Shown piece after piece: positions 1 to 10,204 of a stretch of DNA of 64,000 nucleotides; position 1 is the stretch's first letter, and every line of letters begins with the position of its first letter. Origin of the DNA: Vannielia litorea (GTDB lineage Bacteria; Pseudomonadota; Alphaproteobacteria; Rhodobacterales; Rhodobacteraceae); the NCBI RefSeq assembly GCF_900142295.1, contig NZ_FSRL01000001.1, positions 3,286,001 to 3,350,000 on the forward strand, read 5' to 3'. Under the pieces are notes generated by a model that saw only the letters and a program-made list of their open reading frames with translations, ran no database searches and was not told the DNA's origin. The position numbers and the translations under genes were made by a program.

Positions 1-851
1 CCGATCTCGCCCCCACCTTCAACGGAGCTGTGGCTAGCAACGATCTGCTCGACAAGGGTGGTGCCCGAGCGCGGCAGGCCGGTCACGACGATGGGTGCAA
101 AAGACTCGTTGTCAAGCGGCGGCACTTCCTTGCGCCAGACCATCGGTGCCTGAAGATTGAGTATGGAGTCGTAATCGTGGTCAAAACCCGCCTTGTCGAA
201 GGGGAATGTATCGCCAATGATCCGGTTACCCTCCTTAAGGAATTTAAAGACCTTGTTGTACTGTTTGGTGTCTTCCATCGCCTTAGCCAGTGCAAAGCAC
301 AGGTCGGAGCGCATTCTGCCTTGAATCTTCGGATTCGAGTAAGCCTCCATCATCTCACGGATCACCGGCTCGCCCGCTTTCACCTTCTTGCCCTGCAGCC
401 AAGCTCGGTAGGCAACGCCATTGCCCGGTAAGATGCGGAGAGCTTTGCGAAAGTGTTTCTCGGCCTCGTCAAACTGCCCAAGCCGCTGCAATAGCAAGGC
501 GATATCCATCTGGCTGTCGTAGTCTCGCGTATTGAGCTTGGCTAGCTCGAGAAAGGCCCGCAGCGCCTCTTCGGTATCGCCTGCCTCAGATAGGGTCTGG
601 GCAAGCTCGCGTAGCACAACTGGCTCTTTTCCCTTTATCTGAAGTGCACGGTTGAGCGCGGCAACGGCGACTTTGAAGTCACGAACCTCGCGTGCAATGC
701 GCCCGATCTGATAGTGTGCCTCGGCTGTCTGAGGTCTGACAGCAACGATTTCGTTATAGATCTGGTGTGCCTCTCTAAGCCTGCCTGAAGTGTGCAGCTT
801 GAGCGCCCGCTGATACTCCTTCGGGATGTCCTTGATTGCAAAACTCGCCAT
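1..851 (-). CDS. TPR-containing sulfotransferase (5' part only; runs off left edge)
   Basis: The reading frame is open from the ATG at 849-851 to the window edge, giving about 283 residues. The N-terminal half is made of TPR-like helical pairs with AEAHYQIG and FDEAEKHFRKAL type segments. After residue about 255 comes GLPRSGTTLVEQI, the PAPS-binding 5'-phosphosulfate loop of sulfotransferases, so the catalytic domain lies mostly outside the window. TPR plus sulfotransferase fusions are common in roseobacters and are predicted to sulfate a small molecule, glycan or protein; the substrate cannot be told. The codons (many AAA, CTA, TTA, ATA) and lower GC differ from the neighbouring genes, suggesting transfer. 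Confidence 0.85.
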   Translation of the reverse strand, partial: MASFAIKDIPKEYQRALKLHTSGRLREAHQIYNEIVAVRPQTAEAHYQIGRIAREVRDFKVAVAALNRALQIKGKEPVVLRELAQTLSEAGDTEEALRAFLELAKLNTRDYDSQMDIALLLQRLGQFDEAEKHFRKALRILPGNGVAYRAWLQGKKVKAGEPVIREMMEAYSNPKIQGRMRSDLCFALAKAMEDTKQYNKVFKFLKEGNRIIGDTFPFDKAGFDHDYDSILNLQAPMVWRKEVPPLDNESFAPIVVTGLPRSGTTLVEQIVASHSSVEGGGEI

Positions 852-920
852 CGACTGCCTGCCATCGTTTCCGCTTCGGGTCCGCCCCTAGCTAGCGGAT
901 TTCATGTGAAGACTGAATCC

Positions 921-953
921 CAAAAAGAAAAGAGCGGGCAAACGCCCGCTCTT
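921..953 (-). terminator. Rho-independent terminator of the porin gene
   Basis: A 10-bp perfect stem (930-939 with 944-953) closes a 4-nt loop. Read on the minus strand it is followed by TTCTTTTTG. It starts 21 bp after the porin stop codon, as expected for that gene's terminator. Confidence 0.85.
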
Positions 954-974
954 CCCAAACTGTATTCGACTGGC

Positions 975-1970
975 TCAGAAGGCCATCGACAGACCCAGCG
1001 ACCAGCTGTCGACGGTGTCGCCGCCAACATCGCTGTAGTCGGAAGAACCGTACCCGGCCAGAACCGAAGCGCCGCCGCCGAGGTCGTAGCCAGCGGACAG
1101 GCCCCAACCGGTAAGCTCGGCGCCGTCGAGATCGAACACGCCGTAGTTCATGTGCACCGAGAAGGCATCGACAGTGTAACCAAGACCGATAGCGGTGTGG
1201 GTCACGTCGGCGTCGGTACCATCGATCGAGAAGTCGGTGAAGGTGAAGCCAGCGGTGAAGCCAGAATCCAGGGTCACGGTCGCGCCGAGAGCCAGAGCCG
1301 ACACTTTGACCGCGGGGACCGCCGGCGACGGCACGATGGACGTGAGGATATTGTCCACGATCACGTCGGCGTTGGTGATGTCAGCTTCCTGATAACCAAG
1401 ACCGAGGGCCAGGTCAGCACCGCCGAGGTCGGTCGAGTACTTGAAGCCGATGGCGTAGCCGGTCTCACGGCTGGTCTGGTAGGTGTCGTCCATCTCGAGC
1501 GAGATGGCCACGCCGAAGTCACCGAAGGTGTTGTCGTAGCGGACGATCTGGCCGTCGTAGGCGCCATCAAGCCAGTTGCCGTTGTAACCAACGTGGCCGG
1601 TCTCGGCGTCGTTGATCGAACCGGGGTTGCCGATGTTGCCGGCGTCGGTGATGGCCCAGTCAAGAGCGCCGTCGGTGTCACCCATGGTGACGGTGCCGAA
1701 CGAGCCGGAGATGAAGACCGTGGTGCCGTTGTCGTCGGTCACGTCAGTGCCGGCTGCGGTTTCGTCGATGTCAACCGAGGCACCGAAGGTCAGGCCACCG
1801 TCGGTTTCGCCCGACATGGTGAAGGTGACGTCGATATCCTGGAAGAACTGGGTTTCGACGCCAGTGCCGCCGTAGATGCCCATCTCGGCGGAGCCGGTGA
1901 CGGTGACTTCTGCCGACGCGGCGCCAGCGAAGGCGACCAGCGCGGTCGAAGTGAGAAGAACCTTTTTCAT
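975..1970 (-). CDS. Outer-membrane porin (Rhodobacter type)
   Basis: The product has 331 aa. The start MKKVLLTS is preceded by GAGGGAAACACG, a good ribosome binding site. Residues 1-20 form a signal peptide ending ASA before EVTV. The mature part is rich in Asp, Gly, Thr and alternating hydrophobic residues, typical of a 16-strand beta-barrel, and it ends in LSMAF with the terminal Phe used for outer-membrane insertion. The frame stays open far upstream on this strand, but the signal peptide and RBS fix the start at 1970. The expected role is a trimeric general diffusion porin. It has a single-gene layout with its own terminator. Pore selectivity cannot be read from the sequence. Confidence 0.9.
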   Translation of the reverse strand: MKKVLLTSTALVAFAGAASAEVTVTGSAEMGIYGGTGVETQFFQDIDVTFTMSGETDGGLTFGASVDIDETAAGTDVTDDNGTTVFISGSFGTVTMGDTDGALDWAITDAGNIGNPGSINDAETGHVGYNGNWLDGAYDGQIVRYDNTFGDFGVAISLEMDDTYQTSRETGYAIGFKYSTDLGGADLALGLGYQEADITNADVIVDNILTSIVPSPAVPAVKVSALALGATVTLDSGFTAGFTFTDFSIDGTDADVTHTAIGLGYTVDAFSVHMNYGVFDLDGAELTGWGLSAGYDLGGGASVLAGYGSSDYSDVGGDTVDSWSLGLSMAF

Positions 1971-2207
1971 CGTGTTTCCCTCGTTATCAAAGGTCAGCCC
2001 AACGCGGGGAATCCACATTGGGTATGGCAGGGTGTTTCGCTCTTTCGCCGTTTGATTGCAATGATGGCGGAAAGGCCGTGCCGGGACTCTGCGGGATATG
2101 GTGCATGTCTGCCACAGTGATCTCCCCTGCCCTTCAGGGCAAAAAGCCTTGTCGGGCTGGGGCCGCTCGGATAGACAAGCAAAAAAGGGCGAGAGGGGCA
2201 GTTTTAG

Positions 2208-2744
2208 ATGACCTTCCAGAAGGGACTGCGCGCAGCAGGTTTGACGGCACTTGTGCTGACGCTGACGGCGTGCGGCGTGAGCGGACGGCTGGGCAACAGC
2301 CTTGGCGGCAGCTCCGGCGGGTCGAGCACCATCCGCAATGCGCCCCGTCAGGTCGAGACCGATGCCGCGGGCCGCGAGCTCTACAAGGGCAAGGTGCGCC
2401 AGTCGACGATCTGGGACCTCTTTGGCAACAACAACGACCCCAACATCACCGTTGAGGTGAACAAGTACATCTGGCGCGCGTCGCTGGAGGTGCTGAACTT
2501 CATGCCGATCCAGACGGTCGACCCCTTCACCGGTGTCATCATCTATGGCTACGGCGTACCGCCGGGCGGCGGGCGGCCCTATCGCGCCACCGTCTACGTG
2601 CAGGACCCGGCGCTCGATGCGCGCTCGCTCAAGGTGGCGCTGCAGACGCGCTCCGGCCCGGCCAATGCCGACACCGTGCGCGCCGTGGAGGATGCCATTC
2701 TCACCCGCGCCCGCCAGCTCCGCATCCAGGACGGCAAGCTCTAG
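2208..2744 (+). CDS. DUF3576 lipoprotein
   Basis: The product has 178 aa. A lipoprotein signal (LVLTLTAC, Cys22 as lipidation site) is followed by a Gly/Ser-rich linker and a domain with the STIWDLFG and VNKYIWRASLEVLNFMP segments that I recognise as the DUF3576 family of alphaproteobacteria. The function is unknown; it is predicted to sit in the periplasm, anchored to a membrane. It lies 105 bp upstream of leuS on the same strand, the usual place in this family of bacteria, which hints at a housekeeping envelope role linked to the leuS-lptE operon. Confidence 0.8.
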   Translation: MTFQKGLRAAGLTALVLTLTACGVSGRLGNSLGGSSGGSSTIRNAPRQVETDAAGRELYKGKVRQSTIWDLFGNNNDPNITVEVNKYIWRASLEVLNFMPIQTVDPFTGVIIYGYGVPPGGGRPYRATVYVQDPALDARSLKVALQTRSGPANADTVRAVEDAILTRARQLRIQDGKL

Positions 2745-2849
2745 AGGCAGAGGGCGCACGCCGCGCCTCTGCCCTGCCCCTACCCGCTGGACCCTGCGCC
2801 GCGCCCGCCGTAAACACGCCGGGACCATTCGTATTGCCGCAGGACAGCC

Positions 2850-5393
2850 ATGACCCGCTTCACCCCGTCCGAGATCGAGCCGCGCTGGCAGAAGGCCTGG
2901 GACGATGCCCAGACCTTTGTTGCGACCCGCGACGAGAGCCGCCCCAAGTATTACGTGCTCGAGATGTTCCCCTACCCCTCGGGGCGGATCCACATGGGCC
3001 ACGTGCGCAACTACTCGCTGGGCGACGTGGTGGCGCGCTACAAGCGGGCGCGCGGGTTCAACGTGCTGCACCCGATGGGCTTTGACGCCTTCGGGATGCC
3101 CGCCGAGAACGCCGCGATGAACTCCAACGGCCATCCGAAGGACTGGACCTACGGCAACATCGACACGATGGTCGCGCAGATGAAGCCGCTGGGCTTTTCG
3201 CTGGACTGGACCCGGATGTTTGCCACCTGCGACGTGGAATATTACGGCCAGCAGCAGGCGCTGTTCCTCGACATGCTGGAGGCGGGCTTCGTGACCCGCC
3301 GCAATGCCACGGTCAACTGGGACCCGGTCGACATGACCGTTCTGGCCAACGAGCAGGTGATCGACGGCAAGGGCTGGCGCTCGGGCGCCGAGGTGGAGCG
3401 GCGCGAGCTGACTCAGTGGTTCTTCAAGATTTCCGACATGTCGGAAGAGCTGCTGGAGGCGCTGGACGGGCTCGAGGACTGGCCCGAGAAGGTGCGGCTG
3501 ATGCAGTCCAACTGGATCGGCAAGAGCCGTGGCCTGCAGTTTGCCTTCGAGCGGGTGGGCGGCGGCGATCCGGTGACAGTATATACCACCCGGCCCGACA
3601 CGCTGATGGGCGCGAGCTTTGTCGGCATTTCGCCCGATCATCCGCTCGCCCGTGAGCTGGCGGAGAGCGACGCGCAGGTCGCCGCCTTCCGCGCCGAATG
3701 CGCCAAGGGCGGCACCACGGCCGAAGAGCTTGAAACGGCGGAGAAAAAGGGCTTCGACACCGGGCTCAAGGTCAAGCACCCCCTGGACCCGTCATGGGAG
3801 CTGCCGGTCTGGATCGCCAACTTCATCCTGATGGACTACGGCACCGGCGCGATCTTCGGTTGCCCGGCCCATGACGAACGCGACTACGAGTTCGCCACCA
3901 AGTACGGCCTGCCGATCACCTACACCTTCGCCCCCGCCGAGGGCGCGCTGGACGAGAGCGCGGCCTATACGCCCGCCAAGAGCGAGACGGTGCGCTTCAT
4001 CAAGCCGGTCGCCGGGGACGAGATGCAGAGCGGCGAGGCGGGCGTGGCCACGGCCATCGCCCGCGCCGAATCCGAGGGTTGGGGCGAGGGGGTGACCAAG
4101 TTTCGCCTCCGCGACTGGGGCCTGAGCCGTCAGCGCTACTGGGGCTGCCCAATTCCGGTGGTGCATTGCGACGCCTGCGGCGTGGTGCCGGAGAAGAAGG
4201 AGAACCTGCCGATCGAGCTGCCCTATGACGTGTCCTTCGACGTGCCGGGCAACCCGCTGGACCGCCACCCGACATGGCGCGATTGCGACTGCCCGAAGTG
4301 CGGCAGCGCGGCCAAGCGCGAGACCGACACGATGGACACCTTCGTCGATTCGTCGTGGTATTTTGCCCGCTTCACCGCGCCCCGCGCCGACACGCCCACG
4401 GTGGCGGCGGATGCGGAGTACTGGATGAACGTCGATCAATATGTTGGCGGCATCGAGCACGCGATCCTGCACCTGCTCTACTCGCGCTTCTTTGCCCGCG
4501 CGATGGCCGCCACCGGCCACCTGCCGGAAAAGAGCAAGGAGCCGTTCAATGCGCTGTTCACGCAGGGCATGGTGACCCATGCGATCTACCAGACGCGGGA
4601 CGAGAACGGCCGCCCGGTCTATCATTACCCCGAGGACGTGGTGGTGGGCGAGGGCGGCGCGGCGCTGAAGGACGGCACGGCGGTGGAGGTCATCCCCTCC
4701 GCCAAGATGTCGAAGTCCAAGAACAACGTGGTCGACCCGCTGAACATCATCGAGAGCTACGGCGCCGATACCGCGCGCTGGTTCGTGCTGTCCGACAGCC
4801 CGCCGGAGCGGGACGTGGAGTGGACGGCCTCGGGCGCGGAGGCGGCGAACCGGCACCTGGCGCGGGTCTGGCGCCTGGCGGGCGAGATCGCGGGCGACGA
4901 GACGGCGGCGAACGGCGAGGACGAAGCGCTGATGAAGGCGCTGCACCGCACCATCGCGGATGTGACCGAGGGGGTGGAGAGCTTTGCCTTCAACACCTCG
5001 ATCGCCAGGCTCTACGCCTTCACCAACACGCTCTCCAAGTCGGGGGCGGGCGCTGCGGCGAAGAAGGAGGCGATGGCCACGATGGCGCAGCTCATGGCCC
5101 CGATGACCCCGCACCTGGCCGAGGAGGTCTGGCACATGCTGGGCCGCGAGGGGCTGGTGGCCGAGGCCGCGTGGCCCGAGGCCGACCCTGCCCTGCTGGT
5201 CGAAGACACGGTGACCCTGCCGATCCAGGTGAACGGCAAGCGCCGGGCAGAGATCAGCGTGCCGAAGGACATGGACAAGGCGGAGGTTGAAAAGCGCGCG
5301 CTGGCGGAGGAGGCTGTGATCCGGGCGCTCGATGGTGCTGCCCCGAAAAAGGTGATCGTGGTGCCGGGACGGATTGTGAATGTGGTGGCGTAG
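2850..5393 (+). CDS. leuS: Leucyl-tRNA synthetase
   Basis: The product is 847 aa, normal length for bacterial LeuRS. It charges tRNA-Leu with leucine using ATP. The class I HIGH signature appears as HMGH at residues 48-51 and KMSKS at residues 619-623. Between them lies the CP1 editing domain, with TTRPDTLMG and [15 protein letters not shown], which hydrolyses mischarged tRNA. A zinc-type cluster (CDACG and CPKCG) is also visible. The gene overlaps lptE by 14 bp, so the two are probably translationally coupled. Confidence 0.97.
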   Translation: MTRFTPSEIEPRWQKAWDDAQTFVATRDESRPKYYVLEMFPYPSGRIHMGHVRNYSLGDVVARYKRARGFNVLHPMGFDAFGMPAENAAMNSNGHPKDWTYGNIDTMVAQMKPLGFSLDWTRMFATCDVEYYGQQQALFLDMLEAGFVTRRNATVNWDPVDMTVLANEQVIDGKGWRSGAEVERRELTQWFFKISDMSEELLEALDGLEDWPEKVRLMQSNWIGKSRGLQFAFERVGGGDPVTVYTTRPDTLMGASFVGISPDHPLARELAESDAQVAAFRAECAKGGTTAEELETAEKKGFDTGLKVKHPLDPSWELPVWIANFILMDYGTGAIFGCPAHDERDYEFATKYGLPITYTFAPAEGALDESAAYTPAKSETVRFIKPVAGDEMQSGEAGVATAIARAESEGWGEGVTKFRLRDWGLSRQRYWGCPIPVVHCDACGVVPEKKENLPIELPYDVSFDVPGNPLDRHPTWRDCDCPKCGSAAKRETDTMDTFVDSSWYFARFTAPRADTPTVAADAEYWMNVDQYVGGIEHAILHLLYSRFFARAMAATGHLPEKSKEPFNALFTQGMVTHAIYQTRDENGRPVYHYPEDVVVGEGGAALKDGTAVEVIPSAKMSKSKNNVVDPLNIIESYGADTARWFVLSDSPPERDVEWTASGAEAANRHLARVWRLAGEIAGDETAANGEDEALMKALHRTIADVTEGVESFAFNTSIARLYAFTNTLSKSGAGAAAKKEAMATMAQLMAPMTPHLAEEVWHMLGREGLVAEAAWPEADPALLVEDTVTLPIQVNGKRRAEISVPKDMDKAEVEKRALAEEAVIRALDGAAPKKVIVVPGRIVNVVA

Positions 5394-5862
5394 CGCCCTC
5401 TTCGGCGGGCTCGCCCTGCTGGGCGCCTGCGGCTTCGCCCCGCTCTACGGCCCCGGCGGCCCCGGCGAGACCTTGCACGGGCAGGTCGAGATCGCAGAGC
5501 CGACGACCGAGAACGAGTTCGATTTTGTCTCCCGGCTCGAAACCCGGCTGGGCCGCACCGCCGCCGGGCCGATGCGGCTCGACTATGCCATCACCACCCG
5601 CCGCGAGGGGCTGGCGATCACCGCCGACCAGGAGACCCAGCGCTACAACATCCTCGGCGAGGTGCGCTACCAGGTCACCGACACCACCACCAACGTGGTG
5701 CTCTCGACCGGCCGGACCCACAGCTTTACCAGCTATTCGGCCACCGGCACTACCGTGGCCACCACCACCGCCGCCCGCGACGCCGAGGCGCGGCTGATGG
5801 TGATTCTGGCCGACCAGGCGGTGACGCACCTGCTGGCCACCGCCGAGAGCTTTCTGCCGTGA
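5380..5862 (+). CDS. lptE: LPS-assembly lipoprotein LptE
   Basis: The product has 160 aa. A lipobox LALLGAC places the lipidated Cys at residue 17, followed by GFAPLYG, the usual start of alphaproteobacterial LptE. The rest is a small alpha/beta domain with an Ala/Thr-rich C-terminal helix. LptE plugs the LptD barrel and helps deliver lipopolysaccharide to the outer leaflet. The order leuS-lptE-holA is also the classical proteobacterial arrangement, which supports the call although the sequence itself is poorly conserved. Confidence 0.88.
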   Translation: MWWRSALFGGLALLGACGFAPLYGPGGPGETLHGQVEIAEPTTENEFDFVSRLETRLGRTAAGPMRLDYAITTRREGLAITADQETQRYNILGEVRYQVTDTTTNVVLSTGRTHSFTSYSATGTTVATTTAARDAEARLMVILADQAVTHLLATAESFLP

Positions 5863-5869
5863 GGGCGCG

Positions 5870-6889
5870 ATGAAGCTCTCGACCCGTGACGCCAACGCCT
5901 TCTTCGACAAGCCCGTACCGGGGCCGGGGATCCTGATCTCGGGCGACGATGCCATGCGGGTGGCGCTGAAGCGGCAGGACCTGCTGAAGGCGCTGGTCGG
6001 CCCCAAGGGCGAGGAGGAGATGCGGCTCACCCGGCTGTCGGGGGCGGAGCTGCGCGGCGATCCGGCGGCCCTGCTCGACGCGGTGCGCGGGGCCTCCTTC
6101 TTTCCCGGCCCGCGCGCGGTGCATGTGGAGGGCGCGACCGACGGGCTGACCGAGCTGTTTGCCACCGCCCTGGCCGAGTGGCAGGAGGGCGACGGAATGG
6201 TGGTGGCCACGGCGGGCGCGCTGAAGGCCTCCAGCAAGCTGCGCAAGCTCTTCGAGAAGGACCCCCGCGCCCGTTTCGCCGCCATCTACGACGACCCGCC
6301 GGGCCCCGGCGAGATCAAGGACAGGATGGGCGCGGCGGGGCTGACGAATGTGGAGCACGGGGCGATGGAGGCGCTGGTGGCGCTGGCCTCGCACATCGAC
6401 CCGGGCGACCTGCGGCAGTTCATCGAGAAGCTGGCGCTTTACAAGCTGGGCGACGCCACGCCGCTCTCGGAGGCCGAGGTGGCCGCGCTCGCCCCCGCCA
6501 CCACCGAGGCCGGGGTGGACGAGCTGCTCAACGCCGCCGCCGAGGCCCGGCGCGACCAGATCGGCCCGCTGATGCGGCGGCTGGAGGGGCAGGGCGTGAA
6601 CCCGACGACGCTCTGCATCATGGCCGGCATGCACTTTCGGACGCTGCATGTGGCGGCCGCCAACCCCGGCGGCCCGGCGCAGGGCATTGCCGCGATGCGC
6701 CCGCCGGTCTTTGGCCCCCGGCGCGACCGGATGATCCGGCAGGCCCAGGCCTGGGGGCTGCACCGGCTGGAGAAGGCCCTGGCGCTCCTGCTGGACACCG
6801 ACCTCGCCCTGCGCTCCGCCGGGCAGACCGCGCCGCAGATGGCGCAGGTTGAACGGGCGATGATCCGGCTGGCGATGATGCCCCGCTAG
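5870..6889 (+). CDS. holA: DNA polymerase III delta subunit
   Basis: The product has 339 aa, normal for HolA. It is the clamp-loader subunit that opens the beta sliding clamp. Visible features are ILISGDDAMR near the N-terminus, where a degenerate AAA+ fold begins, and the C-terminal helical collar with RRDRMIRQAQAW and AQVERAMIRL. It follows lptE after 7 bp and closes the leuS-lptE-holA operon. Confidence 0.92.
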   Translation: MKLSTRDANAFFDKPVPGPGILISGDDAMRVALKRQDLLKALVGPKGEEEMRLTRLSGAELRGDPAALLDAVRGASFFPGPRAVHVEGATDGLTELFATALAEWQEGDGMVVATAGALKASSKLRKLFEKDPRARFAAIYDDPPGPGEIKDRMGAAGLTNVEHGAMEALVALASHIDPGDLRQFIEKLALYKLGDATPLSEAEVAALAPATTEAGVDELLNAAAEARRDQIGPLMRRLEGQGVNPTTLCIMAGMHFRTLHVAAANPGGPAQGIAAMRPPVFGPRRDRMIRQAQAWGLHRLEKALALLLDTDLALRSAGQTAPQMAQVERAMIRLAMMPR

Positions 6890-6945
6890 CGGCTCTTCGG
6901 GCTGAGGGCGCAGGCGTGACCTGGGTTTCGCCGAAAGAGAGATGA

Positions 6946-6978
6946 GCCTCCGGCGGGGATACTTGCGGCAAGAAAATG
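6946..6978. repeat. Possible dispersed intergenic repeat between holA and yqgE
   Basis: The convergent gap of 104 bp contains the string GCCTCCGGCGGGGATACTTG followed by CGGCAAGAAAATG. From memory, very similar strings recur after genes in many Rhodobacterales genomes; I cannot verify this here, and only one copy is seen in the window. Confidence 0.3.
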
Positions 6979-6993
6979 GGCCGGGCCTGCGCC

Positions 6994-7584
6994 TCAGGCG
7001 TGGCCCGCGTCGCCGCTCAGGAGGCGGGGGTCCACCCCGAGGGACCGGAGCGCCTTGGTCCATTTGTCGCCATCGCCGGTGCCGAAGACGATCTCGGGCG
7101 TCGCATCGCAGGTAAGCCAGCCGTTGCGGGTGATTTCGCCCTCGAGCTGGCCCGGACCCCAGCCGGAATAGCCCAGCGCGAGGATCGCGTGGCGCGGGCC
7201 GGTGCCGCGGGCCATGTCCTCGAGAATATCGACCGTGGAGGTCATTCCGAAGCTCGGGCTGACCTCGAGCGTGGCCCCCTCGCTGCGGTAGTCGGTGGAG
7301 TGCAGCACGAATCCCCGGCTGTGCTCGACCGGCCCGCCAACGTGGATGGGCGTGCGCGCGCGGGCGGGCGGCAGCGTGATGCCGCTGGCGATGTCGAGCT
7401 GTTTCAGCAGGTCGGAGAAGGTGAGGTCGTCGGCGGTGCGGTTGACGATCAGCCCCATCGCCGCCTCGTCGGAATAGGCGCAGATATAGATCACGGCCCG
7501 CTCGAATCGCGGATCGCCCATGCCGGGCATGGCGATCAGAAGCTTGCCGGTGAGGTCCATGTTCTGCGACTGGGTGTTTGGCAT
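6994..7584 (-). CDS. YqgE/AlgH family protein
   Basis: The product has 196 aa. Recognisable YqgE/AlgH features are GKLLIAMPGMGDPRF near the N-terminus, ERAVIYICAYSDE, GLIVNR and the GGPVE segment, followed by ALGYSGWGPGQLE. The family (DUF179) has a known fold but no agreed biochemical role. It stands alone on the minus strand, convergent with holA and divergent from the DsbD-like gene at 7709. The start is fixed by MPNTQSQNMDL just ahead of the conserved block. Confidence 0.9.
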   Translation of the reverse strand: MPNTQSQNMDLTGKLLIAMPGMGDPRFERAVIYICAYSDEAAMGLIVNRTADDLTFSDLLKQLDIASGITLPPARARTPIHVGGPVEHSRGFVLHSTDYRSEGATLEVSPSFGMTSTVDILEDMARGTGPRHAILALGYSGWGPGQLEGEITRNGWLTCDATPEIVFGTGDGDKWTKALRSLGVDPRLLSGDAGHA

Positions 7585-7708
7585 GTCTCAATGATGGGGC
7601 GCGGCGGAGCGCGGTGCAAGCGGGAGGTGCGGCAGGGCGGCCACGGCGCGGTGGCTATCGCCCAAACGTGATTTCACCGGAGCCCTGTCACGCCTATTCT
7701 CCGCCGTC

Positions 7709-8518
7709 ATGAAGATCTTCCTTGCCGCGCTGCTTTCGCTCGCCCTCCTCGCGCCCGCCACCGCGGGCACCTATGGCCTGACCCCCGGCGAGGTGGTGCG
7801 GGCCGAGGTGCTGCCCGGCTGGGTCACGCCGCGCGGCACGCGGATGGCGGCGCTGCGGCTCACGCTCGCGCCGGGGTGGAAGACCTACTGGCGCGCGCCG
7901 GGCGAGACCGGCATTCCGCCAAGCTTCGACTGGACCGGCTCGCGGAACCTGGCGCGGGTCACGCTGCACTGGCCCTCGCCGCGGGTCTTTGACGAGGGCG
8001 GGGTGAGGACCATCGGCTACAAGCACGAGCTGGTGCTGCCGATCGAGATCACCCCGGCCACGCCAGGCGCGCCGGTGGAGCTGGTGGCCAATGTGGACCT
8101 CGGCGTCTGCGAGCACATCTGCGTGCCGGCCTCGCTCTCCTTCACCGCCGCGCTGGCGGGCAAGGGCGCACCCGATCCGGCGATCGACGCGGCGCTGAAG
8201 GCGCGGCCGATCTCCGCCCGCGAGGCGGGGCTATCGGGGGTGACCTGCGTGGTGGACCCGATCTCGGACGGGGTGCGGGTGACCGCGCGCATCCCTTCGG
8301 AGCGGATCGGCGGGCGCACGGTGGCGGTGATCGAGCCGGGCAACCCGCGGGTCTGGGCCTCGGAAACCGAGACCCGGCGGGAGGGCCCTGCCCTGCTGGC
8401 CAGCGCCGACCTGGTGCCGCCGAAGGGGCAGGTCATGGCCCTTTCGCGCAAGACCCTGCGGGTGACCCTGATGGGCGAGGGCCGTGCCATCGACATCCAG
8501 GGCTGCCCCTCGCCCTGA
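7709..8518 (+). CDS. Periplasmic DsbD N-terminal-domain protein
   Basis: The product has 269 aa. A signal peptide (residues 1-19, ending ATAG) is followed by a domain resembling the N-terminal immunoglobulin-like domain of DsbD: KTYWRAPGETGIPP, then LGVCEHICVP with the two-cysteine pair. In DsbD this domain passes electrons to periplasmic thiol proteins such as DsbC. Here there is no membrane domain or C-terminal thioredoxin domain, so it must work with a separate membrane reductase such as CcdA/ScsB, or has another thiol role. A possible third cysteine sits in the VTCVVD segment. A promoter for the next gene begins 11 bp after its stop. Confidence 0.8.
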   Translation: MKIFLAALLSLALLAPATAGTYGLTPGEVVRAEVLPGWVTPRGTRMAALRLTLAPGWKTYWRAPGETGIPPSFDWTGSRNLARVTLHWPSPRVFDEGGVRTIGYKHELVLPIEITPATPGAPVELVANVDLGVCEHICVPASLSFTAALAGKGAPDPAIDAALKARPISAREAGLSGVTCVVDPISDGVRVTARIPSERIGGRTVAVIEPGNPRVWASETETRREGPALLASADLVPPKGQVMALSRKTLRVTLMGEGRAIDIQGCPSP

Positions 8519-8529
8519 GCCTGCCGGGC

Positions 8530-8558
8530 TTGACCCGACTCGCCCTTGCCTCTAGGTG
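8530..8558 (+). promoter_or_regulatory. Sigma-70-type promoter for the ABC-F gene
   Basis: TTGACC (8530-8535) and TAGGTG (8553-8558) are separated by exactly 17 bp. The predicted transcription start near 8565 would give a short leader before the small ORF at 8584 and the ABC-F gene at 8639. Confidence 0.5.
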
Positions 8559-8638
8559 ACCCGCACCACAGGGAGACCCCGACATGAGCCATTTCCTCGC
8601 AGCCTTCGCCGCTTCCGCGTTCTGCTCCGAGGTATCTC

Positions 8639-10195
<1,557 letters not shown>

Positions 10196-10204
10196 CGGCC
10201 GCCC

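Noticed and set aside
1971..3779. Upstream extension of the porin frame to 934 codons
   Set aside because: The part before MKKVLLTS lies antisense to the DUF3576 gene and leuS and lacks an RBS; the signal peptide fixes the porin start.
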